64,000 nucleotides of DNA from Alitta virens. Its lineage: Eukaryota; Annelida; Polychaeta; Phyllodocida; Nereididae. Both the position numbers and the translations under genes were made by a program. Of the stretch, positions 1-11,995 are shown piece by piece (position 1 is the stretch's first letter; each line of letters starts with the position of its first letter). Location: the NCBI GenBank assembly GCA_932294295.1, contig OW028586.1:7283701-7347700 (forward strand), written 5' to 3'. The notes below the pieces were generated by a model, which saw nothing but the letters and a program-made list of their open reading frames with translations, had not been told where the DNA came from and ran no database searches.

Positions 1-473
1 AAGTTACCTTAGGCAGGTGACACTTCTCAGACACATCCGTGTGCCGCGTTTGGATTCATGAAGGTCCAGTTGATTGGACTTGGCTGTGGGGTTGAGTGAG
101 TGGCACTCGTCTGGAACAACAGTCTGGTCTTTGTTCACGGCCCCAACCCGGATTCAGGTGACACTTAGCATGGCCGTGGCGTCGATGAATTTGTTGCAGT
201 GAAAGACGTCGCTGTCGTCGATTGACATCACCTCGTTTCCAGAAATCTTGGCCGAGGTTCTGGACCATGGTCTGTCCTGTGGGGGTTGCGTTGAATTCAG
301 GGTGGCTGTGAATTCCAGACGCACGAAGACGTCGTGGGTGCCGTCATTGGGGAATTTTGGATTTTGGTCGAGCACGCTCGGGTTGTTCTTCTCTACAACT
401 GACTGGCACACACCTTACACAACAAGGGGGTCCCAGAGGAGCCTATATGAGTTGACCTTGCGTCCGTATTGAC
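1..473. repeat. Partial monomer at the left edge (D-type)
   Basis: The window opens 239 bases into a monomer, by comparison with the monomer starting at 1212. This fragment lacks the 26-bp block, so it comes from the short class. It carries ttcttctctac near 387 and cctatatgag near 443. These two markers otherwise occur together only in monomers from about 40.9 kb rightwards. It also has private bases, such as gatgaatttg near 184 where other copies read gatgactttg, and gattgacatc near 221. Confidence 0.9.
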
Positions 474-690
474 TTGCAGTCATTATTAGCTCTGCTACAT
501 ATCACTATTGGAGCCTGTATCTCGTCCAGAATCCGCCTTGTCTGGTTGTTCACGTGCAAGAGGTATAGTACCGCTGCAGGAGTTGGTCTGGTGTGGACAG
601 GTGATCTTGCACTGACACGCCGCAGCCAGTTGTGGCACACCAGATGGCGAAATTGACCTGGTTGTGCAGAACTGCATCGGACTAGAGTTC

Positions 691-708
691 CAAGCTTTTA
701 CAAGCTTG
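691..708. repeat. HindIII-site hairpin, one per monomer
   Basis: Perfect inverted repeat with 7-bp arms, CAAGCTT and AAGCTTG, around a TTAC loop. It contains two AAGCTT sites ten bases apart. It recurs at offset +217 in the monomers, for example at 1429, and the only broken copy I noticed is near 42560, where the text reads ccaaggtttacaagc. A HindIII digest should release the array as a ladder of roughly 0.70- and 0.73-kb fragments. Whether the hairpin has a role is unknown; it may simply be part of the monomer. Confidence 0.85.
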
Positions 709-715
709 TCAGAAG

Positions 716-1149
716 TTACCTTAGGCAGGTGACACTTCTCAGACACATCCGGGTGCCGCGTTTGGATTCATGAAGGTCCAGTTGACCTGACTTGGCTGTG
801 GGGTTGAGTGAGTGGCACTCGTCTGGAACAACAGTCTGGTCTTTGTTCACGGCCCCAACCCGGATTCAGGTGACACTTAGCTTGGCCGTGGCGTCGATGA
901 CTTTGTTGCAGTGAAAGACGTCGCTGTCGTCGATTAACATCACCTCGTTTCCAGAGATCTTGATTGTCGTCTTCTTCACAGTGGCTTAGCCGAGGTTCTG
1001 GACCATGGTCTGTCCTGTGGGGGTTGCGTTGAATTCAGGGAGGCTGTGAATTCCAGACGCACGAAGACGTCGTGGGCGCCGTTATTGGGGAATTTTGGAT
1101 TTTGGTCGAGCAAGCTCGGGTTGTTCGTCACTACAACTGACTGGCACAC
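716..1149 (-). pseudogene. Decayed coding segment in the long monomer, possibly capsid-like
   Basis: Read on the minus strand, this stretch looks like broken protein-coding sequence. A first frame runs from 1149 to a TGA at 976-978 and includes HDVFVRLEFTASLNST. At the C5 run (1019-1023) the protein-like reading moves to a second frame containing GQTMVQNLG, which meets TAA at 986-988. The same frame then runs 39 codons, including SGNEVMLIDDSDVFHC, to TGA at 866-868, and 49 more, beginning IRVGAVNKDQ, to TAA at 716-718. The breaks recur in the long monomers. In the 737-bp monomers (from 45214 on) a further base is missing from the C/G run just past the TGA, which shifts the last segment. Motif order recalls capsid-like proteins of Polinton/adintovirus-like elements in invertebrate genomes. 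That likeness is from memory and not searched. The alternative is chance protein-like composition. Confidence 0.35.
963..988. repeat. 26-bp class-defining block of long monomers
   Basis: This block begins attgtcgtcttcttc and ends cagtggctta. It lies between atcttg and gccgagg and is present in all 34 long monomers at offset +489, for example at 3837 and 58692. Short monomers lack it precisely. Reading the minus strand, it adds eight codons plus two bases and brings in a TAA at its 5' side, so its presence or absence changes frame relations across the junction. I infer that the long form is older and the short form a deletion, because the minus-strand codons across the block look protein-like in continuity with the downstream segment. 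The opposite polarity is possible. Confidence 0.85.
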
Positions 1150-1211
1150 ACCTTACACAACAAGGGGGTCACAGAGGAGCCTGTATGAGTTGACCTTGCG
1201 TCCGTATTGAC

Positions 1212-1923
1212 TTGCAGTCATTATTAGCTCTGCTACATATCACTATTGGAGCCTGTATCTCGTCCAGAATCCGCCTTGTCTGGTTGTACACGTGCAAGAG
1301 GTATAGTACCGCTGCAGGAGTTGGTCTGGTGTGGACAGGTGAACTTGCACTGACACGCCGCAGCCAGTTGTGGCACACCAGATGGCGAAATTGACCTGGT
1401 TGTGCAGAACTGCATCGGACTAGAGTTCCAAGCTTTTACAAGCTTGTCAGAAGTTACCTTAGGCAGGTGACACTTCTCAGACACATCCGTGTGCCGCGTT
1501 TGGATTCATGAAGGTCCAGTTGATTGGACTTGGCTGTGGGGTTGAGTGAGTGGCACTCGTCTGGAACAACAGTCTGGTCTTTGTTCACGGCCCCAACCCG
1601 GATTCAGGTTACACTTAGCATGGCCGTGGCGTCGATGACTTTGTTGCAGTGAAAGACGTCGCTGTCGTCGATTGATATCACCTCGTTTCCAGAAATCTTG
1701 GTCGAGGTTCTGGACCATGGTCTGTCCTGTGGGGGTTGCGTTGAATTCAGGGTGGCTGTGAATTCCAGACGCACGAAGACGTCGTGGGTGCCGTCATTGG
1801 GGAATTTTGGATTTTGGTCGAGCACGCTCGGGTTGTTCGTCACTACAACTGACTGGCACACACCTTACACAACAAGGGGGTCCCAGAGGAGCCTGTATGA
1901 GTTGACCTTGCGTCCGTATTGAC
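1212..1923. repeat. Reference short monomer (712 bp)
   Basis: First complete short monomer; 54 of the 88 complete monomers are this class. It aligns with the long monomer along its whole length except for the missing 26-bp block, where the text reads cagaaatcttggtcgagg with no interruption. Short monomers fall into variants marked by gtacacg, gttcacg or gatcacg near +57; ttaggcagg or ttagtcagg near +247; gattgga or gactgaa near +300; and ttggccgagg or ttggtcgagg at the deletion junction. Six short monomers are 711 or 713 bp because of private one-base indels: 17032, 34379, 35092, 37279, 37992 and 42341. Confidence 0.95.
1604..1861 (-). pseudogene. 85-codon open relic in the short monomer
   Basis: In short monomers the missing 26-bp block removes one stop and puts the two protein-like blocks of the long monomer into a single frame. 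It is open for 85 codons here and at the same offset in most short monomers, for example 5216-5473 and 63037-63200. The upstream part includes FVRLEFTATLNST and the downstream part includes DDSDVFHCNKV. The middle, around QPPQDRPWSRTS, is probably out-of-frame filler. The frame ends at the TGA shared with the long class. There is no clear start context, no promoter is recognisable, and base differences between monomers change amino acids freely. I regard it as a remnant that happens to read open, not as a gene. Confidence 0.4.
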
Positions 1924-4823
1924 TTGCAGTCATTATTAGCTCTGCTACATATCACTATTGGAGCCTGTATCTCGTCCAGAATCCGCCTTGTCTGGTTGTT
2001 CACGTGCAAGAGGTATAGTACCGCTGCAGGAGTTGGTCTGGTGTGGACAGGTGATCTTCCACTGACACGCCGCAGCCAGTTGTGGCACACCAGATGGCGA
2101 AATTGACCTTGTTGTGCAGAACTGCATCGGACTAGAGTTCCAAGCTTTTACAAGCTTGTCAGAAGTTACCTTAGTCAGGTGACACTTCTCAGACACATCC
2201 GGGTGCCGCGTTTGGATTCATGAAGGTCCAGTTGACTGAACTTGGCTGTGGGGTTGAGTGAGTGGCACTCGTCTGGAACAACAGTCTGGTCTTTGTTCAC
2301 GGCCCCAACCCGGATTCAGGTTACACTTAGCATGGCCGTGGCGTCGATGACTTTGTTGCAGTGAAAGACGTCGCTGTCGTCGATTGATATCACCTCGTTT
2401 CCAGAAATCTTGGTCGAGGTTCTGGACCATGGTCTGTCCTGTGGGGGTTGCGTTGAATTCAGGGTGGCTGTGAATTCCAGACGCACGAAGACGTCGTGGG
2501 TGCCGTCATTGGGGAATTTTGGATTTTGGTCGAGCACGCTCGGGTTGTTCGTCACTACAACTGACTGGCACACACCTTACACAACAAGGGGGTCCCAGAG
2601 GAGCCTGTATGAGTTGACCTTGCGTCCGTATTGACTTGCAGTCATTATTAGCTCTGCTACATATCACTATTGGAGCCTGTATCTCGTCCAGAATCCGCCT
2701 TGTCTGGTTGTTCACGTGCAAGAGGTATAGTACCGCTGCAGGAGTTGGTCTGGTGTGGACAGGTGATCTTGCACTGACACGCCGCAGCCAGTTGTGGCAC
2801 ACCAGATGGCGAAATTGACCTTGTTGTGCAGAACTGCATCGGACTAGAGTTCCAAGCTTTTACAAGCTTGTCAGAAGTTACCTTAGTCAGGTGACACTTC
2901 TCAGACACATCCGGGTGCCGCGTTTGGATTCATGAAGGTCCAGTTGACTGAACTTGGCTGTGGGGTTGAGTGAGTGGCACTCGTCTGGAACAACAGTCTG
3001 GTCTTTGTTCACGGCCCCAACCCGGATTCAGGTTACACTTAGCATGGCCGTGGCGTCGATGACTTTGTTGCAGTGAAAGACGTCGCTGTCGTCGATTGAT
3101 ATCACCTCGTTTCCAGAAATCTTGGTCGAGGTTCTGGACCATGGTCTGTCCTGTGGGGGTTGCGTTGAATTCAGGGTGGCTGTGAATTCCAGACGCACGA
3201 AGACGTCGTGGGTGCCGTCATTGGGGAATTTTGGATTTTGGTCGAGCACGCTCGGGTTATTCGTCACTACAACTGACTGGCACACACCTTACACAACAAG
3301 GGGGTCACAGAGGAGCCTGTATGAGTTGACCTTGCGTCCGTATTGACTTGCAGTCATTATTAGCTCTGCTACATATCACTATTGGAGCCTGTATCTCGTC
3401 CAGAATCCGCCTTGTCTGGTTGTTCACGTGCAAGAGGTATAGTACCGCTGCAGGAGTTGGTCTGGTGTGGACAGGTGATCTTGCACTGACACGCCGCAGC
3501 CAGTTGTGGCACACCAGATGGCGAAATTGACCTTGTTGTGCAGAACTGCATCGGACTAGAGTTCCAAGCTTTTACAAGCTTGTCAGAAGTTACCTTAGTC
3601 AGGTGACACTTCTCAGACACATCCGGGTGCCGCGTTTGGATTCATGAAGGTCCAGTTGACTGGACTTGGCTGTGGGGTTGAGTGAGTGGCACTCGTCTGG
3701 AACAACAGTCTGGTCTTTGTTCACGGCCCCAACCCGGATTCAGGTGACACTTAGCTTGGCCGTGGCGTCGATGACTTTGTTGCAGTGAAAGACGTCGCTG
3801 TCGTCGATTAACATCACCTCGTTTCCAGAGATCTTGATTGTCGTCTTCTTCACAGTGGCTTAGCCGAGGTTCTGGACCATGGTCTGTCCTGTGGGGGTTG
3901 CGTTGAATTCAGGGAGGCTGTGAATTCCAGACGCACGAAGACGTCGTGGGCGCCGTTATTGGGGAGTTTTGGATTTTGGTCGAGCAAGCTCGGGTTGTTC
4001 GTCACTACAACTGACTGGCACACACCTTACACAACAAGGGGGTCACAGAGGAGCCTGTATGAGTTGACCTTGCGTCCGTATTGACTTGCAGTCATTATTA
4101 GCTCTGCTACATATCACTATTGGAGCCTGTATCTCGTCCAGAATCCGCCTTGTCTGGTTGTACACGTGCAAGAGGTATAGTACCGCTGCAGGAGTTGGTC
4201 TGGTGTGGACAGGTGAACTTGCACTGACACGCCGCAGCCAGTTGTGGCACACCAGATGGCGAAATTGACCTGGTTGTGCAGAACTGCATCGGACTAGAGT
4301 TCCAAGCTTTTACAAGCTTGTCAGAAGTTACCTTAGGCAGGTGACACTTCTCAGACACATCCGGGTGCCGCGTTTGGATTCATGAAGGTCCAGTTGACCT
4401 GACTTGGCTGTGGGGTTGAGTGAGTGGCACTCGTCTGGAACAACAGTCTGGTCTTTGTTCACGGCCCCAACCCGGATTCAGGTGACACTTAGCTTGGCCG
4501 TGGCGTCGATGACTTTGTTGCAGTGAAAGACGTCGCTGTCGTCGATTAACATCACCTCGTTTCCAGAGATCTTGATTGTCGTCTTCTTCACAGTGGCTTA
4601 GCCGAGGTTCTGGACCATGGTCTGTCCTGTGGGGGTTGCGTTGAATTCAGGGAGGCTGTGAATTCCAGACGCACGAAGACGTCGTGGGCGCCGTTATTGG
4701 GGAATTTTGGATTTTGGTCGAGCAAGCTCGGGTTGTTCGTCACTACAACTGACTGGCACACACCTTACACAACAAGGGGGTCACAGAGGAGCCTGTATGA
4801 GTTGACCTTGCGTCCGTATTGAC

Positions 4824-7800
4824 TTGCAGTCATTATTAGCTCTGCTACATATCACTATTGGAGCCTGTATCTCGTCCAGAATCCGCCTTGTCTGGTTGTA
4901 CACGTGCAAGAGGTATAGTACCGCTGCAGGAGTTGGTCTGGTGTGGACAGGTGAACTTGCACTGACACGCCGCAGCCAGTTGTGGCACACCAGATGGCGA
5001 AATTGACCTGGTTGTGCAGAACTGCATCGGACTAGAGTTCCAAGCTTTTACAAGCTTGTCAGAAGTTACCTTAGGCAGGTGACACTTCTCAGACACATCC
5101 GTGTGCCGCGTTTGGATTCATGAAGGTCCAGTTGATTGGACTTGGCTGTGGGGTTGAGTGAGTGGCACTCGTCTGGAACAACAGTCTGGTCTTTGTTCAC
5201 GGCCCCAACCCGGATTCAGGTGACACTTAGCATGGCCGTGGCGTCGATGACTTTGTTGCAGTGAAAGACGTCGCTGTCGTCGATTGATATCACCTCGTTT
5301 CCAGAAATCTTGGCCGAGGTTCTGGACCATGGTCTGTCCTGTGGGGGTTGCGTTGAATTCAGGGTGGCTGTGAATTCCAGACGCACGAAGACGTCGTGGG
5401 TGCCGTCATTGGGGAATTTTGGATTTTGGTCGAGCACGCTCGGGTTGTTCGTCACTACAACTGACTGGCACACACCTTACACAACAAGGGGGTCCCAGAG
5501 GAGCCTGTATGAGTTGACCTTGCGTCCGTATTGACTTGCAGTCATTATTAGCTCTGCTACATATCACTATTGGAGCCTGTATCTCGTCCAGAATCCGCCT
5601 TGTCTGGTTGTTCACGTGCAAGAGGTATAGTACCGCTGCAGGAGTTGGTCTGGTGTGGACAGGTGATCTTCCACTGACACGCCGCAGCCAGTTGTGGCAC
5701 ACCAGATGGCGAAATTGACCTTGTTGTGCAGAACTGCATCGGACTAGAGTTCCAAGCTTTTACAAGCTTGTCAGAAGTTACCTTAGTCAGGTGACACTTC
5801 TCAGACACATCCGGGTGCCGCGTTTGGATTCATGAAGGTCCAGTTGACTGAACTTGGCTGTGGGGTTGAGTGAGTGGCACTCGTCTGGAACAACAGTCTG
5901 GTCTTTGTTCACGGCCCCAACCCGGATTCAGGTTACACTTAGCATGGCCGTGGCGTCGATGACTTTGTTGCAGTGAAAGACGTCGCTGTCGTCGATTGAT
6001 ATCACCTCGTTTCCAGAAATCTTGGTCGAGGTTCTGGACCATGGTCTGTCCTGTGGGGGTTGCGTTGAATTCAGGGTGGCTGTGAATTCCAGACGCACGA
6101 AGACGTCGTGGGTGCCGTCATTGGGGAATTTTGGATTTTGGTCGAGCACGCTCGGGTTGTTCGTCACTACAACTGACTGGCACACACCTTACACAACAAG
6201 GGGGTCCCAGAGGAGCCTGTATGAGTTGACCTTGCGTCCGTATTGACTTGCAGTCATTATTAGCTCTGCTACATATCACTATTGGAGCCTGTATCTCGTC
6301 CAGAATCCGCCTTGTCTGGTTGTTCACGTGCAAGAGGTATAGTACCGCTGCAGGAGTTGGTCTGGTGTGGACAGGTGATCTTGCACTGACACGCCGCAGC
6401 CAGTTGTGGCACACCAGATGGCGAAATTGACCTTGTTGTGCAGAACTGCATCGGACTAGAGTTCCAAGCTTTTACAAGCTTGTCAGAAGTTACCTTAGTC
6501 AGGTGACACTTCTCAGACACATCCGGGTGCCGCGTTTGGATTCATGAAGGTCCAGTTGACTGAACTTGGCTGTGGGGTTGAGTGAGTGGCACTCGTCTGG
6601 AACAACAGTCTGGTCTTTGTTCACGGCCCCAACCCGGATTCAGGTTACACTTAGCATGGCCGTGGCGTCGATGACTTTGTTGCAGTGAAAGACGTCGCTG
6701 TCGTCGATTGATATCACCTCGTTTCCAGAAATCTTGGTCGAGGTTCTGGACCATGGTCTGTCCTGTGGGGGTTGCGTTGAATTCAGGGTGGCTGTGAATT
6801 CCAGACGCACGAAGACGTCGTGGGTGCCGTCATTGGGGAATTTTGGATTTTGGTCGAGCACGCTCGGGTTGTTCGTCACTACAACTGACTGGCACACACC
6901 TTACACAACAAGGGGGTCCCAGAGGAGCCTGTATGAGTTGACCTTGCGTCCGTATTGACTTGCAGTCATTATTAGCTCTGCTACATATCACTATTGGAGC
7001 CTGTATCTCGTCCAGAATCCGCCTTGTCTGGTTGTTCACGTGCAAGAGGTATAGTACCGCTGCAGGAGTTGGTCTGGTGTGGACAGGTGATCTTGCACTG
7101 ACACGCCGCAGCCAGTTGTGGCACACCAGATGGCGAAATTGACCTTGTTGTGCAGAACTGCATCGGACTAGAGTTCCAAGCTTTTACAAGCTTGTCAGAA
7201 GTTACCTTAGTCAGGTGACACTTCTCAGACACATCCGGGTGCCGCGTTTGGATTCATGAAGGTCCAGTTGACTGAACTTGGCTGTGGGGTTGAGTGAGTG
7301 GCACTCGTCTGGAACAACAGTCTGGTCTTTGTTCACGGCCCCAACCCGGATTCAGGTTACACTTAGCATGGCCGTGGCGTCGATGACTTTGTTGCAGTGA
7401 AAGACGTCGCTGTCGTCGATTGATATCACCTCGTTTCCAGAAATCTTGGTCGAGGTTCTGGACCATGGTCTGTCATGTGGGGGTTGCGTTGAATTCAGGG
7501 TGGCTGTGAATTCCAGACGCACGAAGACGTCGTGGGTGCCGTCATTGGGGAATTTTGGATTTTGGTCGAGCACGCTCGGGTTGTTCGTCACTACAACTGA
7601 CTGGCACACACCTTACACAACAAGGGGGTCACAGAGGAGCCTGTATGAGTTGACCTTGCGTCCGTATTGACTTGCAGTCATTATTAGCTCTGCTACATAT
7701 TACTATTGGAGCCTGTATCTCGTCCAGAATCCGCCTTGTCTGGTTGTTCACGTGCAAGAGGTATAGTACCGCTGCAGGAGTTGGTCTGGTGTGGACAGGT

Positions 7801-8409
7801 GATCTTGCACTGACACGCCGCAGCCAGTTGTGGCACACCAGATGGCGAAATTGACCTTGTTGTGCAGAACTGCATCGGACTAGAGTTCCAAGCTTTTACA
7901 AGCTTGTCAGAAGTTACCTTAGTCAGGTGACACTTCTCAGACACATCCGGGTGCCGCGTTTGGATTCATGAAGGTCCAGTTGACTGGACTTGGCTGTGGG
8001 GTTGAGTGAGTGGCACTCGTCTGGAACAACAGTCTGGTCTTTGTTCACGGCCCCAACCCGGATTCAGGTGACACTTAGCTTGGCCGTGGCGTCGATGACT
8101 TTGTTGCAGTGAAAGACGTCGCTGTCGTCGATTAACATCACCTCGTTTCCAGAGATCTTGATTGTCGTCTTCTTCACAGTGGCTTAGCCGAGGTTCTGGA
8201 CCATGGTCTGTCCTGTGGGGGTTGCGTTGAATTCAGGGAGGCTGTGAATTCCAGACGCACGAAGACGTCGTGGGCGCCGTTATTGGGGAATTTTGGATTT
8301 TGGTCGAGCAAGCTCGGGTTGTTCGTCACTACAACTGACTGGCACACACCTTACACAACAAGGGGGTCACAGAGGAGCCTGTATGAGTTGACCTTGCGTC
8401 CGTATTGAC
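4824..8409. repeat. HOR A, copy 2 (3586 bp, S-S-S-S-L)
   Basis: Four short monomers and one long. The cttccactg marker again sits in the second monomer (5536). The fourth monomer has tgtcatgtggg near 7471 and the fifth has acatattac near 7695. Both markers recur exactly 3586 bp downstream in copy 3. Confidence 0.88.
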
Positions 8410-11400
8410 TTGCAGTCATTATTAGCTCTGCTACATATCACTATTGGAGCCTGTATCTCGTCCAGAATCCGCCTTGTCTGGTTGTACACGTGCAAGAGGT
8501 ATAGTACCGCTGCAGGAGTTGGTCTGGTGTGGACAGGTGAACTTGCACTGACACGCCGCAGCCAGTTGTGGCACACCAGATGGCGAAATTGACCTGGTTG
8601 TGCAGAACTGCATCGGACTAGAGTTCCAAGCTTTTACAAGCTTGTCAGAAGTTACCTTAGGCAGGTGACACTTCTCAGACACATCCGTGTGCCGCGTTTG
8701 GATTCATGAAGGTCCAGTTGATTGGACTTGGCTGTGGGGTTGAGTGAGTGGCACTCGTCTGGAACAACAGTCTGGTCTTTGTTCACGGCCCCAACCCGGA
8801 TTCAGGTGACACTTAGCATGGCCGTGGCGTCGATGACTTTGTTGCAGTGAAAGAAGTCGCTGTCGTCGATTGATATCACCTCGTTTCCAGAAATCTTGGC
8901 CGAGGTTCTGGACCATGGTCTGTCCTGTGGGGGTTGCGTTGAATTCAGGGTGGCTGTGAATTCCAGACGCACGAAGACGTCGTGGGTGCCGTCATTGGGG
9001 AATTTTGGATTTTGGTCGAGCACGCTCGGGTTGTTCGTCACTACAACTGACTGGCACACACCTTACACAACAAGGGGGTCCCAGAGGAGCCTGTATGAGT
9101 TGACCTTGCGTCCGTATTGACTTGCAGTCATTATTAGCTCTGCTACATATCACTATTGGAGCCTGTATCTCGTCCAGAATCCGCCTTGTCTGGTTGTTCA
9201 CGTGCAAGAGGTATAGTACCGCTGCAGGAGTTGGTCTGGTGTGGACAGGTGATCTTCCACTGACACGCCGCAGCCAGTTGTGGCACACCAGATGGCGAAA
9301 TTGACCTTGTTGTGCAGAACTGCATCGGACTAGAGTTCCAAGCTTTTACAAGCTTGTCAGAAGTTACCTTAGTCAGGTGACACTTCTCAGACACATCCGG
9401 GTGCCGCGTTTGGATTCATGAAGGTCCAGTTGACTGAACTTGGCTGTGGGGTTGAGTGAGTGGCACTCGTCTGGAACAACAGTCTGGTCTTTGTTCACGG
9501 CCCCAACCCGGATTCAGGTTACACTTAGCATGGCCGTGGCGTCGATGACTTTGTTGCAGTGAAAGACGTCGCTGTCGTCGATTGATATCACCTCGTTTCC
9601 AGAAATCTTGGTCGAGGTTCTGGACCATGGTCTGTCCTGTGGGGGTTGCGTTGAATTCAGGGTGGCTGTGAATTCCAGACGCACGAAGACGTCGTGGGTG
9701 CCGTCATTGGGGAATTTTGGATTTTGGTCGAGCACGCTCGGGTTGTTCGTCACTACAACTGACTGGCACACACCTTACACAACAAGGGGGTCCCAGAGGA
9801 GCCTGTATGAGTTGACCTTGCGTCCGTATTGACTTGCAGTCATTATTAGCTCTGCTACATATCACTATTGGAGCCTGTATCTCATCCAGAATCCGCCTTG
9901 TCTGGTTGTTCACGTGCAAGAGGTATAGTACCGCTGCAGGAGTTGGTCTGGTGTGGACAGGTGATCTTGCACTGACACGCCGCAGCCAGTTGTGGCACAC
10001 CAGATGGCGAAATTGACCTTGTTGTGCAGAACTGCATCGGACTAGAGTTCCAAGCTTTTACAAGCTTGTCAGAAGTTACCTTAGTCAGGTGACACTTCTC
10101 AGACACATCCGGGTGCCGCGTTTGGATTCATGAAGGTCCAGTTGACTGAACTTGGCTGTGGGGTTGAGTGAGTGGCACTCGTCTGGAACAACAGTCTGGT
10201 CTTTGTTCACGGCCCCAACCCGGATTCAGGTTACACTTAGCATGGCCGTGGCGTCGATGACTTTGTTGCAGTGAAAGACGTCGCTGTCGTCGATTGATAT
10301 CACCTCGTTTCCAGAAATCTTGGTCGAGGTTCTGGACCATGGTCTGTCCTGTGGGGGTTGCGTTGAATTCAGGGTGGCTGTGAATTCCAGACGCACGAAG
10401 ACGTCGTGGGTGCCGTCATTGGGGAATTTTGGATTTTGGTCGAGCACGCTCGGGTTGTTCGTCACTACAACTGACTGGCACACACCTTACACAACAAGGG
10501 GGTCCCAGAGGAGCCTGTATGAGTTGACCTTGCGTCCGTATTGACTTGCAGTCATTATTAGCTCTGCTACATATCACTATTGGAGCCTGTATCTCGTCCA
10601 GAATCCGCCTTGTCTGGTTGTTCACGTGCAAGAGGTATAGTACCGCTGCAGGAGTTGGTCTGGTGTGGACAGGTGATCTTGCACTGACACGCCGCAGCCA
10701 GTTGTGGCACACCAGATGGCGAAATTGACCTTGTTGTGCAGAACTGCATCGGACTAGAGTTCCAAGCTTTTACAAGCTTGTCAGAAGTTACCTTAGTCAG
10801 GTGACACTTCTCAGACACATCCGGGTGCCGCGTTTGGATTCATGAAGGTCCAGTTGACTGAACTTGGCTGTGGGGTTGAGTGAGTGGCACTCGTCTGGAA
10901 CAACAGTCTGGTCTTTGTTCACGGCCCCAACCCGGATTCAGGTTACACTTAGCATGGCCGTGGCGTCGATGACTTTGTTGCAGTGAAAGACGTCGCTGTC
11001 GTCGATTGATATCACCTCGTTTCCAGAAATCTTGGTCGAGGTTCTGGACCATGGTCTGTCATGTGGGGGTTGCGTTGAATTCAGGGTGGCTGTGAATTCC
11101 AGACGCACGAAGACGTCGTGGGTGCCGTCATTGGGGAATTTTGGATTTTGGTCGAGCACGCTCGGGTTGTTCGTCACTACAACTGACTGGCACACACCTT
11201 ACACAACAAGGGGGTCACAGAGGAGCCTGTATGAGTTGACCTTGCGTCCGTATTGACTTGCAGTCATTATTAGCTCTGCTACATATTACTATTGGAGCCT
11301 GTATCTCGTCCAGAATCCGCCTTGTCTGGTTGTTCACGTGCAAGAGGTATAGTACCGCTGCAGGAGTTGGTCTGGTGTGGACAGGTGATCTTGCACTGAC

Positions 11401-11995
11401 ACGCCGCAGCCAGTTGTGGCACACCAGATGGCGAAATTGACCTTGTTGTGCAGAACTGCATCGGACTAGAGTTCCAAGCTTTTACAAGCTTGTCAGAAGT
11501 TACCTTAGTCAGGTGACACTTCTCAGACACATCCGGGTGCCGCGTTTGGATTCATGAAGGTCCAGTTGACTGGACTTGGCTGTGGGGTTGAGTGAGTGGC
11601 ACTCGTCTGGAACAACAGTCTGGTCTTTGTTCACGGCCCCAACCCGGATTCAGGTGACACTTAGCTTGGCCGTGGCGTCGATGACTTTGTTGCAGTGAAA
11701 GACGTCGCTGTCGTCGATTAACATCACCTCGTTTCCAGAGATCTTGATTGTCGTCTTCTTCACAGTGGCTTAGCCGAGGTTCTGGACCATGGTCTGTCCT
11801 GTGGGGGTTGCGTTGAATTCAGGGAGGCTGTGAATTCCAGACGCACGAAGACGTCGTGGGCGCCGTTATTGGGGAATTTTGGATTTTGGTCGAGCAAGCT
11901 CGGGTTGTTCGTCACTACAACTGACTGGCACACACCTTACACAACAAGGGGGTCACAGAGGAGCCTGTATGAGTTGACCTTGCGTCCGTATTGAC
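8410..11995. repeat. HOR A, copy 3 (3586 bp, S-S-S-S-L)
   Basis: Same composition as the preceding copy. Shared rare markers at 3586-bp spacing are the tgtcatgtggg variant (near 11057), the acatattac variant (near 11281) and gaaagaagtcg in the first monomer (near 8850), which recurs in copy 4 near 12436. A private ctcatccag near 9882 shortens one minus-strand frame. Confidence 0.88.

Larger units (their letters stand above)
474..1211. repeat. Reference long monomer (738 bp)
   Basis: First complete long monomer, given as the key for the other 33. Offsets from the monomer start are: HindIII hairpin +217 to +234; minus-strand TAA +242 to +244; minus-strand TGA +392 to +394; 26-bp block +489 to +514, which ends in a minus-strand TAA at +512 to +514; C5 run (read on the minus strand) +545 to +549. 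Long monomers typically also show attaacatc just left of the block, gcttggcc, gggaggctg, gcgccgttatt and caagctcgg, where short monomers show attgatatc, gcatggcc, gggtggctg, gtgccgtcatt and cacgctcgg. Two subclasses differ after cagttga: cctgactt here, and ctggactt in monomers such as 3348, 7672 and 11258. Confidence 0.95.
1212..4823. repeat. HOR A, copy 1 (3612 bp, S-S-S-L-L)
   Basis: Five monomers: three short, then two long. The second carries the marker gatcttccactg (near 2052), where most monomers read gatcttgcactg. The fourth has a private gggagttttgg near 3961. The first monomer is a mosaic: it has the gattgga start of the 4824 type but the aggttac and ttggtcgagg markers of the later short monomers. 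Confidence 0.85.

Noticed and set aside
443..450. TATA-like cctatatgag as a promoter
   Set aside because: It is a single-base variant of cctgtatgag limited to D-type monomers, with no other promoter element or downstream gene.
984..1010. RNA polymerase III-like A box (tggcttagccg) next to a B-box-like ggttctggacc
   Set aside because: The two are almost adjacent instead of tens of bases apart, the B-box match is imperfect, and the A-box-like part is absent from short monomers.
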